Shown here: in pieces, positions 24,259 to 31,891 of the stretch
How the letters are laid out: every line of letters starts with the position of its first letter
Position numbering within the stretch: position 1 is the stretch's first letter
NCBI RefSeq assembly: GCF_030518795.1
Contig: NZ_CP130427.1
Span: forward strand, 6,138,001 to 6,202,000
Length of the DNA stretch: 64,000 bases
Direction: 5' to 3'
Origin: Micromonospora sp. NBRC 110009
Lineage (GTDB): Bacteria > Actinomycetota > Actinomycetes > Mycobacteriales > Micromonosporaceae
Notes under the pieces: generated by a model
Database searches by the model: none
Seen by the model: only the letters and a program-made list of their open reading frames with translations
Told to the model about the DNA's origin: nothing
Made by a program: the position numbers and the translations under genes

Positions 24259-24331
24259 TCCGGGACCGCGGAATCGAACCGCGTGTCTCTCGCGCCCAAG
24301 GCGAGCGGGTCAGCCAGCTCCCTCGTCCCGG
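24259..24331 (-). tRNA. tRNA-Pro-like (TGG) lacking U8
   Basis: A 73-nt cloverleaf: acceptor CCGGGAC / GTCCCGG (extendable by one pair), anticodon stem CTCGC / GCGAG, loop CTTGGGC (anticodon TGG), T-arm CGCGG TTCGATT CCGCG, discriminator A. Positions 8-9 are GA, so the conserved U8 is missing, and the D-stem has only three secure pairs. Confidence 0.75.
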
Positions 24332-24435
24332 ATGCCGGCCGGGCGCGCGGGGCGCCGGCCGGGATCGTGCTCATGCCGTCCACTGTGGAGTTGAGAAGGA
24401 GCGACGTCGCCGGCGGAAAGCCGGGACGGGTGAGG

Positions 24436-24507
24436 CAGGGGCGGCAGGATTCGAACCTGCGACCGTCGGGTTTGGAATCCGGTGCTCTTCCGTTGAGCTA
24501 CGCCCCT
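24436..24507 (-). tRNA. tRNA-Trp-like (CCA) with weakened anticodon stem
   Basis: A 72-nt cloverleaf: perfect acceptor AGGGGCG / CGCCCCT, D-arm GCTC AACGGAA GAGC, loop TTCCAAA (anticodon CCA), T-arm GCAGG TTCGAAT CCTGC, discriminator G, as expected for Trp. In the anticodon stem only the three middle pairs form; the 27-43 and 31-39 positions are C-A and A-C. First tRNA of the array after the terminator. Confidence 0.82.
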
Positions 24508-24522
24508 CGGGCGCCGGTGACG

Positions 24523-24560
24523 AAAAAGCCGCCCGGTCCCTGATTGCGGGGCGGGCGGCT
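24523..24560 (-). terminator. Intrinsic terminator / candidate attenuator before the tRNA-rtcB array
   Basis: On the minus strand AGCCGCCCG (24560-24552) pairs perfectly with CGGGCGGCT (24535-24527), with three further inner pairs, and the stem runs straight into TTTTT. It lies 20 nt after the stop of the small Trp-rich reading frame and 15 nt before tRNA-Trp. It is the clearest T-tailed terminator in the window. Confidence 0.75.
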
Positions 24561-24580
24561 GCGCGGGTGTCGCGCCGGCG

Positions 24581-24703
24581 CTAGACGCGCCACCACCCCG
24601 GTTGCCACCGCTGCCGTCGGCAGCTGCCCAGGCCGCGTTCGGCCAGCAGGGCACCGCCGCGCGGCGTGGGCCGCGGGGCCTGGGTGCGGTTCTGCTGCGA
24701 CAC
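24581..24703 (-). CDS. Small Arg/Trp-rich protein or leader peptide
   Basis: A GTG at 24701-24703 follows AGGGAG by 6-7 nt and opens a 40-codon frame, too short for ordinary gene calling. The peptide is basic (eight Arg) and ends GLGSCRRQRWQPGWWRV, with three Trp in the last ten residues. A promoter (TTGCGG, 18-bp spacer, TACCGT) lies about 40 bp upstream and an intrinsic terminator about 20 bp downstream, followed by a tRNA-Trp-like gene. I infer either an independent small protein or an attenuation leader that senses Trp or Arg tRNA charging. I do not recognise a family. Confidence 0.5.
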   Translation of the reverse strand: MSQQNRTQAPRPTPRGGALLAERGLGSCRRQRWQPGWWRV

Positions 24704-24743
24704 GGTGTGCTCCCTGGGTGGAACCGGTTGACGTTGCCCGTTC

Positions 24744-24773
24744 ACGGTAGGGGCAGCGGGGAGGGCACCGCAA
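24744..24773 (-). promoter_or_regulatory. Promoter of the small reading frame / tRNA-rtcB array
   Basis: Minus strand: -35 TTGCGG (24773-24768), 18-bp spacer, -10 TACCGT (24749-24744). Transcription would start about 24737, giving a leader of roughly 35 nt before the GTG at 24703. Confidence 0.45.
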
Positions 24774-24857
24774 TGGATATTCGCGAGGACGTTTCGGCGG
24801 CCCCCGAACGGTGCCGGCCCTAGCCTTGTCGGCGGCACGGGAGAAAGGGGGGCTGGC

Positions 24858-25466
24858 ATGGAGTTGCGGCGACGGGTGGCGGAGCGGTTTCGCGAGGTCA
24901 ACGGGGTGCACCCGATGACGGCGGCGGACGACGCGTACGTCAGCGCGCAGTTCGTGGTGCTCGACGAGTTGTGCGCGGCGACCGGGCGGGACCCGGACGA
25001 CGTACGCGGGTTGATGCTGGACCGGCGGCTGCCGCTGCCGGGCTATCTGCGCTCGGACGGCGCGGAGATGGTCCCGGCGGAGCTGTTCGCGCTGGCCGAG
25101 CGGGCCGGCGGGGTGGCGCGGCTGGTGGACTGGTTCGTCGGGTGCTGGGCCGACCCGGTGCGGGGCGCGGCCGAGTGGGACGCCTACCTGAGCGGGCAGT
25201 ACGTCTGCCTGCGCACGGTCACGCCGGAGACCATCCGGCGCAAGGACGAGCTGACCGCGGCGATCGAGGCGGCGCCGGCCGCGCCGGACGCCGGGTCGGC
25301 GGCCTGGCTCGACCGGCTGCACGCGCTGGTCGACGATTTGGACGCGCTGGAGCCGGCGTTCACCGGGTACGACCGCCTCCGGTTCGGCGGCCCGACCTCG
25401 CGGGACACCTGTGTCGACGAGGTGCGGGCCCGGTATCCGCGACCGGTCAGCCCGGTCGAGGGCTGA
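24858..25466 (+). CDS. DUF6058 family protein
   Basis: The ATG at 24858 follows an AAAGGGGGG ribosome site. The 202-residue protein contains DAYVSAQFVVLDELCAATGR, LPLPGYLRSDGAEMVP and YLSGQYVCLRTVTPE, which I associate with DUF6058, a family often listed with natural product clusters but of unknown reaction. It is soluble, with no signal or membrane segment. Its last 20 bp overlap the 3' end of the convergent ribosomal-protection gene. Confidence 0.65.
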   Translation: MELRRRVAERFREVNGVHPMTAADDAYVSAQFVVLDELCAATGRDPDDVRGLMLDRRLPLPGYLRSDGAEMVPAELFALAERAGGVARLVDWFVGCWADPVRGAAEWDAYLSGQYVCLRTVTPETIRRKDELTAAIEAAPAAPDAGSAAWLDRLHALVDDLDALEPAFTGYDRLRFGGPTSRDTCVDEVRARYPRPVSPVEG

Positions 25467-27450
25467 CCCGACGGGCGACGGCCAGCAGGTACTCCTTCCG
25501 ATGCAGCGGGTCGTGGTCCCAGCGAGGGCGGGTCGGCACGGGTCCGCGTACCGGCCGGTAGTGGTCGAACTCGGATTCGAGGGTGCCCTCGCCCCGGGTG
25601 AGGGACGGCAGGCGCTGCTCCAGGGCGTGCACCCGGCCGGCCGGCACCTCCCCGTCGAGCAGGTACGACCCGCCGCGCAGGGTCGCCGTGCCGGGCACCG
25701 CGTCCAGGGTGGCCAGCACGGGCAGCACCGTGCCGAGCAGATCGGCCGGCAGGTCGAGGCGGAACCGGTGGAGCGGTTCGTGGACCCGGGTGCCGGCCTG
25801 GCCGAGCGCAGCCATCAGCACCAGCGGGGTGAGGTTGCGGAAGTCGCCGGCGGTGCTGGACATGCTCTTGTCGAACACCCCGTGGGCGTGACTCTGCCGG
25901 GCCCAGTAGCCGCCGTGGGTGAGGGTGACCACGCAGTCGACGACCTCCCAGCCGTGCAGGCCCTGGCGCAGGGTGTCCCGGACGGTCTCCTCGATGGCCT
26001 TGAGGAAGGCCAGCGGCATCGAGCCGAGCTCGATGCCCAACCGGAACTCGACGCCACTGTCGATCGGCGCCGGCTCGATCCTCAGCCCCACCGTGCCGAG
26101 GAACGGGTTCGGGTCCTTGCCGATCCACTCGACGGCGGCGCCGACGCCGACCGGCCGTTCCACGCAGACGGTGGTGGTCTCCCGGAAGGTGACCGGGACG
26201 CCGTACTCGTCGGCGAGGGTGGCCTGGATGACCTCCTTCTGCACCTCGCCGTAGAGCGACACGGCGATCTCCCGGCGCAGGTCGTCCTGGCGCAGGTTGA
26301 TCAGCGGGTCCTGCTCGGCGAGCTGGGCGAGGGCGGCGTGCAGCGCCGGCCGGTCGACGGCCCGCACCGGTTCGACCACCGTCTCCAGGGTGGGCGGGGA
26401 GAAGTGGTGCCGCGCGCCGGGCCGGTCGGGTGGGGTGCCGAGGGGGTCGCCGACGCGGACGTCGGTGAGGCCGTGCAGGCGGGTGATCCGCCCGGCACCG
26501 ACGGAGTCGCTCGGCCCGGCGTCCCCGCCGTCGAAGACGTCGATGGCGGTGACCTTGGCCTCGTGGTCGCCCCGGTAGCGGATCCGGTCGCGGACCCGCA
26601 CGCTGCCGGCGTGGATCCGGGCGTACGCGATCTTCTCGCCGGCCGGGCCGCGTTCGACCTTGAAGACGGTGCCGGAGAGCGGGGCGTCGTCGTCCCCCTC
26701 GGCGGCCGGCAGCAGCTCGGTGATGGCGGTGATCAGGTCGTCCGCCCCGGCACCGGTGATGGCCGAGCCGGCGTGGACGGGGTGCACCCGGGCCCGGGCC
26801 GTCTGCGCGGCGAGCGCCGCCCGCAGCCGGGCGCCGGTCAGCGAGCGCTCGTCCTGGACGTACGCGGCGAGCAGCGTGTCGTCGTGCGCGGTGAGCAGGT
26901 CGACCAGGCGGGTGGCGTGGCCGGGGTCGTCGGGCAGGAAGGGGCGCCAGCGGGCGGCCGGGGTGCCGGCGGCCTCGACCCGGCCGAGGGCGATCACGTC
27001 GGGGCTGAGCCGGTCGGCGATCTGGCGCAGCACCCGGTCCGGGTCGGCGCCGACCCGGTCCACCTTGTTGACAAAGATCAGGGTGGGGATGCCGAGCCGC
27101 TGCAGGGTGCGGGCCAGCACGCGGGTCTGGGCCTGGACGCCCTCGACGGCGGAGACGACAAGCACGGCACCGTCGAGCACGCTCAGCGCCCGTTCCACCT
27201 CGGCGATGAAGTCGGGGTGGCCGGGGGTGTCGATCAGGTTGAGGGTGATCCCGGCGACGGCAAAGGAGACCACGGCGGAGCGGATGGTGATGCCACGCTG
27301 CCGCTCCAGCGCCATGGTGTCGGTACGGGTGCTGCCGTGGTCGACACTGCCGAGTTCGTCGATGACGCCGGCGCTGTGCAGCAGCCGTTCCGTCAGGCTC
27401 GTCTTACCGGCATCGACATGGGCGAGGATTCCGAGATTGAGGGTCTTCAC
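25447..27450 (-). CDS. Ribosomal protection GTPase, Tet(M)/OtrA type
   Basis: This 667-residue EF-G-like GTPase starts at a GTG (27448-27450), VKTLNLGILAHVDAGKTSLT, with G1 (AHVDAGKT), G2 region (RGITI), G3 (DTPGHPDF) and G4 (NKVD) in place, then EF-G domains II, III, IV and V. Length and domain layout match tetracycline ribosomal protection proteins, including actinomycete OtrA. These bind the A-site, dislodge tetracycline and hydrolyse GTP. The true drug, if any, is not shown by sequence; chromosomal copies are widespread in actinomycetes. Expression is probably controlled by the 36-codon upstream reading frame that overlaps its start and by hairpins before it. Confidence 0.9.
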   Translation of the reverse strand: MKTLNLGILAHVDAGKTSLTERLLHSAGVIDELGSVDHGSTRTDTMALERQRGITIRSAVVSFAVAGITLNLIDTPGHPDFIAEVERALSVLDGAVLVVSAVEGVQAQTRVLARTLQRLGIPTLIFVNKVDRVGADPDRVLRQIADRLSPDVIALGRVEAAGTPAARWRPFLPDDPGHATRLVDLLTAHDDTLLAAYVQDERSLTGARLRAALAAQTARARVHPVHAGSAITGAGADDLITAITELLPAAEGDDDAPLSGTVFKVERGPAGEKIAYARIHAGSVRVRDRIRYRGDHEAKVTAIDVFDGGDAGPSDSVGAGRITRLHGLTDVRVGDPLGTPPDRPGARHHFSPPTLETVVEPVRAVDRPALHAALAQLAEQDPLINLRQDDLRREIAVSLYGEVQKEVIQATLADEYGVPVTFRETTTVCVERPVGVGAAVEWIGKDPNPFLGTVGLRIEPAPIDSGVEFRLGIELGSMPLAFLKAIEETVRDTLRQGLHGWEVVDCVVTLTHGGYWARQSHAHGVFDKSMSSTAGDFRNLTPLVLMAALGQAGTRVHEPLHRFRLDLPADLLGTVLPVLATLDAVPGTATLRGGSYLLDGEVPAGRVHALEQRLPSLTRGEGTLESEFDHYRPVRGPVPTRPRWDHDPLHRKEYLLAVARRVSPRPG

Positions 27451-27514
27451 GCAGCGTCATGTCCTTCAGGTAGGCGATCGTTCCCTTCTGCTGGGACATG
27501 GACGCAGCTCGCAT
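27404..27514 (-). CDS. Upstream regulatory reading frame of the ribosomal protection gene
   Basis: An ATG at 27512-27514 follows GGAGGAG by 7-8 nt and opens a 36-codon frame containing MSQQKGTIAYLKDMTLR. It passes through the GTG start of the GTPase gene in another frame and stops (TAA, 27404-27406) inside that gene's P-loop codons, 45 bases into the gene. The GTPase GTG itself has no good ribosome site, so ribosomes translating this leader probably decide access to it. tet(M) in Gram-positives is controlled by a short leader peptide through attenuation; this one works, if at all, by overlap. Confidence 0.65.
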   Translation of the reverse strand: MRAASMSQQKGTIAYLKDMTLREDPQSRNPRPCRCR

Positions 27515-27541
27515 CGTGGTGCTCCTCCACTCGTGGATGTC

Positions 27542-27576
27542 GTTGCTCGAATTGCAGCAACCGGCGGAAGCGCCGG
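27542..27576 (-). promoter_or_regulatory. Tandem hairpins in the leader of the ribosomal protection gene
   Basis: Two adjacent stems that share base 27561: CCGGCG GAAG CGCCGG (27561-27576) and GTTGCT / AGCAAC (27542-27547 / 27556-27561). A second GCAAC at 27576-27580 could replace the latter's arm, so alternative folds exist. They lie 28 nt before the upstream reading frame. Confidence 0.4.
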
Positions 27577-27580
27577 CAAC

Positions 27581-27830
27581 CGATTAACCCGGACGGGTGA
27601 CGGATGGCTGCGGGGCAGGATGTTGCCGCGCGGCAGCGCCGGAACAGGGTGGTCCGGACCGGGCCGCGCCTCAGGCGCGTGCGGGTCACGGCGGTTCAGC
27701 CGCCGGACGGATACGGCGTCAGCGGCGCGGGAACGTGCCCCGCGCGGTGGCGGTCTGCCTGGGGCCGGTCGGGTTCGGGTCGGCGCACCGGCTCAGCCGA
27801 TGGCCGGGTCAGACACCGGCAGGACGGGGC
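27581..27830. other. Intergenic region
   Basis: Nothing convincing besides TTAATC at about 27583-27588 (minus strand), a weak -10 candidate for the ribosomal protection leader. Open frames on the plus strand are Arg-rich and lack ribosome sites. Confidence 0.3.
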
Positions 27831-28223
27831 CTAGCCGGCGTGGGCGACCGGGCGGCGCTTCATCTCCTCCATGAAGGGGAACCGCGCGGTCAGCTCGGCG
27901 ACGGTCGTCCCGGCCCGCCACGCCGCGGCCACCTGGGCGACCTGGAGCAGGTCGGTGGCGTCGCCCCGGGCCTGGACCTCGCCGGAGACCCGCAGGTCGA
28001 TCATGAAGTAGCGGGCCTGGGAGCCGAGGCCGACGCAGACCACGCCCCGGGGGGAGGTCAGCTCCGCACAGGTGAAGCGGGCCCGCCCCTGCTCGGGGGC
28101 GGTCACCTGGCCGACGTCGAGCTGGTGCCGGGCCGCCGTGTCGCTGAGCGCGGGGGCGAGACCGCCCTGCTCGACCAGGTCCGGGTAGAGGCGCACACCC
28201 AGCGCCGTCGACACGTCGCTCAT
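27831..28223 (-). CDS. DUF6193-like protein
   Basis: The ATG at 28221-28223 gives a 130-residue soluble protein beginning MSDVSTALGVRLYPDLVEQG. It has LAPALSDTAARHQLDV in the first half and ends with WRAGTTVAELTARFPFM, which resembles the DUF6193 family found near actinomycete natural product genes. The reaction or partner is unknown. It is divergent from an esterase gene 205 bp away. The assignment is tentative. Confidence 0.5.
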   Translation of the reverse strand: MSDVSTALGVRLYPDLVEQGGLAPALSDTAARHQLDVGQVTAPEQGRARFTCAELTSPRGVVCVGLGSQARYFMIDLRVSGEVQARGDATDLLQVAQVAAAWRAGTTVAELTARFPFMEEMKRRPVAHAG

Positions 28224-28428
28224 GACTGACTCCCACTTCCTCGTGACAGAGACCAGCAGCACGCAGGTTACGGGGATGTTTCCGGCGCGCATGGTCATCC
28301 TGTCCCTCGGCCGGCCGCACGGCAATAGGAACCGTCCATTCGGCCTCGTTCGGAGGACCTTTCCTGCCCCCTGGAAGCGCCGAACTGCGCCCGGGCCGCC
28401 GAGCTGCACCGGCGTACGATCCAGCGTC

Positions 28429-29205
28429 ATGGCGCGGACCCGGTGTGACTTCTTCTCCGAGGCGCTCGGCCTGGGCACGTCGATGACCGTGCTGCTGCCC
28501 GAGCGGAGTTCGTCCGGGATCGGCATGGCGGCCGGCGCCGTCGCCGGCGACCCACCGGTGCTCTACCTGCTGCACGGGTTGACCGACGACGACACCGTCT
28601 GGACCCGGCGCACCTCGATCGAGCGGTACGTGGCGCCGCTGGGACTCGCGGTGGTGATGCCGCAGGTCCAGCGGAGCTTCTACACCGACGAGACGCACGG
28701 CAACCGGTACTGGAGCTTCCTCAGTGAGGAACTGCCCGAGGTCTGCAAGTCGTTCTTCCGCCTCTCCGACCGCCGCCAGGACACCTTCGTGGCCGGCCTG
28801 TCGATGGGCGGCTACGGGGCGATGAAGTGGGCGCTGCGCCACCCGGACCGGTTCGCGGCGGCCGCCAGCCTCTCCGGCGCACTCAACGCCGCCCACCGGC
28901 GGAACCACCCGACCAGCCCGATGGATCCGGCGGTCTGGCACACCGTCTGGGGCGACCGGGAGACGGCGGGCGCCGACGACGACACGGTGGCGCTGCTGGA
29001 ACGCGGCGACGACCTGCCCGCGCTCTACGTCGCCTGCGGCACCGAGGACTTCCTGTACGAGGACAACACCCGCTTCGTCGCGGCCGCCCGCCGGCGCGGG
29101 GCGCCGCTGACCGTGGACTTCTCCCCCGGCGACCACGACTGGGCGTACTGGGACGCGAAGATCCAGAACGTGCTGGCCTGGCTGCCGCTGCGGCGTGACC
29201 GCTGA
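28429..29205 (+). CDS. Esterase D / S-formylglutathione-hydrolase-like esterase
   Basis: The ATG at 28429 lies 8 nt after TACGAT (28415-28420), a leaderless start. The 258-residue alpha/beta hydrolase has PPVLYLLHGLTDDDTVWTRR (oxyanion strand), a nucleophile in VAGLSMGGYGAMKWAL, an acid in ACGTEDFLYED and a His in SPGDHDWAYWD. This is the esterase D / tributyrin esterase / antigen 85-like fold. There is no signal peptide, so it is a cytoplasmic carboxylesterase; its substrate is unknown. Confidence 0.85.
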   Translation: MARTRCDFFSEALGLGTSMTVLLPERSSSGIGMAAGAVAGDPPVLYLLHGLTDDDTVWTRRTSIERYVAPLGLAVVMPQVQRSFYTDETHGNRYWSFLSEELPEVCKSFFRLSDRRQDTFVAGLSMGGYGAMKWALRHPDRFAAAASLSGALNAAHRRNHPTSPMDPAVWHTVWGDRETAGADDDTVALLERGDDLPALYVACGTEDFLYEDNTRFVAAARRRGAPLTVDFSPGDHDWAYWDAKIQNVLAWLPLRRDR

Positions 29206-29290
29206 TTTCTCCCTCCACGCTGCTCGGGTGACGGGCCGTCGGGTTGGGCCTCCGTCGGGCTTCGGACACCCGGGCGCGGGCCGGCGACCC

Positions 29291-29797
29291 TCAGACGCCG
29301 ACGGTGCCGTCGACGGCCTCGCGGAGGAAGTCCGCGTGACCGTTGTGCCGGGCGTACTCGTGCATCATGTGCAGCATCACCAGGCGCAGCGAGACGTCCT
29401 CCGCCCAGCGCGCGTTCCACGCGGTGACGTCGAGGGACTCCGCGTCGCGCTCGATGCGGCGGGCGTGCTCCACCTCGCGCCGCCACGCCTCGAAGGCCGT
29501 CGCGACGTCGGCGGTCCCCGCGTCGTACGCCTGCTGGAAGTCACCGGTCTCCGACCAGACCAGCGGGATGTCCTCGCCGTTGATCACCCGGCGGAACCAC
29601 TGCCGTTCCACCTCGGCCATGTGCCGGACCAGGCCGAGCAGCGACAGCGTCGACGGCGGGGAGGACTGCCGGCGAAGCTCCTCGTCGGACAGCCCGTCGC
29701 ACTTGAGTTCCAGGGTGGCCCGGTGGAAGTCGAGGAAGGCCCGCAGCATTTCCCGCTCCCCGGCCACCAGCGGCGGCCCGATCCGTTCGGTCTCCAC
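29291..29797 (-). CDS. DinB family protein (DUF664)
   Basis: A 168-residue four-helix DinB-like protein: METERIGPPL start, LSLLGLVRHMAEVERQWF carrying the first metal-ligand His, and MMHEYARHNGHADFLREAV with the last pair. The set resembles thiol-dependent transferases of actinomycetes such as the mycothiol S-transferase group, but the substrate is unknown. It is distinct from the DinB protein at 10.8 kb, sharing only the family motifs. Confidence 0.83.
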   Translation of the reverse strand: METERIGPPLVAGEREMLRAFLDFHRATLELKCDGLSDEELRRQSSPPSTLSLLGLVRHMAEVERQWFRRVINGEDIPLVWSETGDFQQAYDAGTADVATAFEAWRREVEHARRIERDAESLDVTAWNARWAEDVSLRLVMLHMMHEYARHNGHADFLREAVDGTVGV

Positions 29798-29899
29798 GTG
29801 GTCCTTCCTCGCCGGCCGCCCGGCCTGCTCGTGGTTGCTTGGCAGTGATCCCGGCCGAGCCTAGTCTCAGCCCATCGATCCACCTCCGAAGGGATCTTG

Positions 29900-30937
29900 A
29901 TGAACCCCCACATCCGACGCTCCGCGCTGGTCGCCTCGGCGGTCAGCGCGGCGCTGGTCGCCGGCGGCACGACCGTCCAGGCCGCCGGCGATTCCTACGA
30001 CCACACCGCCACCGCGACGGTCTTCGCCCCGAACCCGGTGCAACAGCTCGGCGACGAGTCGCTGACCGACCAGAAGGACGCGGACTACCCGGCGCTGGCC
30101 GGCGCGTACCGGTCGGTGCTGCTGACCAACCTGGACGGCTCCGGCACCCTCACCGGAAAGTACGTCGTGGTGAAGAGCGAGACCGGCTCGCCGGCCCGCG
30201 CGGTCGACGGGTCCTTCCCGGCCTGGCACCGGGACGCCGACCAGTTCGAGCAGGTCATGGGCTACCACTGGGTCAACACCGCCCAGGCGTACCTGCAGTC
30301 GTTGGGCTTCGGCAGCACGCTGCGCCCGGTCAACCAGCGGCAGATCGAGCTGCGGGTCAACCAGTACGGCGGGGACAACTCGTTCTTCCGCGAGGACAAG
30401 GCCAACATCACCGTCGGCAAGGGCGGGGTGGACGACGCCGAGGACGCCGAGGTGATCGTCCACGAGTACGGCCACTCGGTGCAGGACGGCCAGGTGCCCG
30501 GCTTCGGCACCACCCTGGAGTCCGGCGCGATCGGCGAGGCGTTCGGCGACTACCTGGCGGTCGCGGTGACCAGCTGGGCGACCGGGGTGCCGACGAAGAC
30601 CCCGGAGGCCTGCGTGGCCGACTGGGACTCCGTCTCCTACACCCGCAGCGCCCCGCACTGCCTGCGCCGCCTGGACGGCACCAAGGTCTACCCGGGCGAC
30701 CTGCGCGGCGAGGTGCACGCCGACGGCGAGATCTGGTCCCGCGCGCTCTGGGACATCCGCAGCGCGCTCGGCGACCGCAAGGCCACCACGCTGATCGTGG
30801 AGGCACAGTTCGCCTTCGCCAAGGACACCACGTTCCGGGACGCGGCGCTGGCCACCGTGGCCGCCGCGCAGCGGCTCTACGGCACCCAGGCCGCCGCCGC
30901 CACCCGGGCCGCGTTCGCCGCCCGCGGCATCCTCTGA
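29900..30937 (+). CDS. Secreted M36/M4-like metalloprotease
   Basis: The ATG at 29900 follows GAAGGGA. The 345-residue product has a signal peptide (IRRSALVASAVSAALVAGG, Ala-X-Ala near residue 28), then about 130 residues that include QVMGYHWVNTAQAYLQSLGF, the HEYGHSVQDG zinc helix and GEAFGDYLAVA with the third ligand Glu. This is the thermolysin-clan layout in the form seen in fungalysin-like M36 proteins but without the long FTP propeptide. It should be an extracellular protease. Confidence 0.85.
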   Translation: MNPHIRRSALVASAVSAALVAGGTTVQAAGDSYDHTATATVFAPNPVQQLGDESLTDQKDADYPALAGAYRSVLLTNLDGSGTLTGKYVVVKSETGSPARAVDGSFPAWHRDADQFEQVMGYHWVNTAQAYLQSLGFGSTLRPVNQRQIELRVNQYGGDNSFFREDKANITVGKGGVDDAEDAEVIVHEYGHSVQDGQVPGFGTTLESGAIGEAFGDYLAVAVTSWATGVPTKTPEACVADWDSVSYTRSAPHCLRRLDGTKVYPGDLRGEVHADGEIWSRALWDIRSALGDRKATTLIVEAQFAFAKDTTFRDAALATVAAAQRLYGTQAAAATRAAFAARGIL

Positions 30938-30976
30938 CCGCCGCCGGTGGGCGCCGCCGCCGGGCGGGGGCGGCGC

Positions 30977-31810
30977 TCACCGGAGCGAGGACCGGGCCAC
31001 CGGGAAGTCGAAGTACGTGTCCGGGTACGGCTCGTCGGTGTAGCGGTAGTGCCACCACTCCCGGGGGTAGTTCTCGAACCCCTGCGCGGTCATCAGCCGC
31101 TTGAGCAGCTGCCGGTTGTCCCGCGCGGCGCCGGTGATCCGGCTGTCGGCGGTGTGCGCGCGCGGGTCGAAGCAGTCGAATCCGGTGCCCATGTCGACGG
31201 AGTTGTCGGGGAAGCGGTGCCCGGCCGCCGCGGTGCACGGGACCAGCGGCTGCCCCGGCAGGTAGGCCGGCTGGTCGGGGGTGGGCACCGGCACCAGCGT
31301 GAGGTCGAGGGTGCTGCCCCGGCTGTGTGCGGTCGGCGCCCCGATGTAGCCGTCGGCGAAGAGCCGGGTCTTGGGCTCGTCGGGGTAGAACTCCCCCTTC
31401 ATCTGCTGCTCCCCCGGCAGCTTCGCCCAGGCGACGAAGTCGTCGACCGCCCGCTGTGGGCGGTAGCAGTCGTACACCTTGAGGCTGCGGTTCTGGGCGA
31501 GTGCGGCGGCCTGCACCCGGTGCAGCGCCTCCGCCGCCTTCCTGGTCAGCAGGCAGAGCGGTGCCGGATAGCCGGTGACCGGCCGGCCGACGAAGTTGTG
31601 CGCGGTGGCGTACCGGATCTCGGTGCGGATGCTCGGGTCGGCGGCGGCGAGGTCGACGAAGTCGGCCGGGGCGCGCGGTCCCGGCGGGGTGGCGGACGGC
31701 GCGGCCGACGTCGGGGCCGGCGGCGGGCGGGGCGCGGGCCGCTGGCAGGCGGCGGCGAGCGCCGTGGCCAGGACCGCCAGGACGGCTGCGGCTCGTCTCC
31801 CGCTCCCCAC
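30977..31810 (-). CDS. VanX-type D-Ala-D-Ala dipeptidase (M15), lipoprotein
   Basis: The GTG at 31808-31810 follows TAGACA by 7 nt, the leaderless pattern, and opens a lipoprotein signal (AVLAVLATALAAAC). The 277-residue product then has a Pro-rich linker, LKVYDCYRPQRAVDDF, the zinc motif AHSRGSTLDLTL, and REWWHY with the catalytic Glu and last His, all VanX-family marks. VanX removes D-Ala-D-Ala dipeptide; exported versions more likely process wall peptides. No vanHA genes are near. A D,D-carboxypeptidase gene lies upstream on the same strand (81 bp). Confidence 0.85.
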   Translation of the reverse strand: MGSGRRAAAVLAVLATALAAACQRPAPRPPPAPTSAAPSATPPGPRAPADFVDLAAADPSIRTEIRYATAHNFVGRPVTGYPAPLCLLTRKAAEALHRVQAAALAQNRSLKVYDCYRPQRAVDDFVAWAKLPGEQQMKGEFYPDEPKTRLFADGYIGAPTAHSRGSTLDLTLVPVPTPDQPAYLPGQPLVPCTAAAGHRFPDNSVDMGTGFDCFDPRAHTADSRITGAARDNRQLLKRLMTAQGFENYPREWWHYRYTDEPYPDTYFDFPVARSSLR

Positions 31811-31891
31811 CCTGCCGTGTCTACCAGGCTCGCCCGGTCGCCGGGACGGCAACCGGTCAGCCGTCGAGCGCTGACCCGACCGGCCGGCCGC

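Noticed and set aside
22406..24507. Treating the tRNA array as a prophage tRNA cluster
   Set aside because: No integrase, att repeat or phage gene is visible on either side. Still possible if flanking genes were lost.
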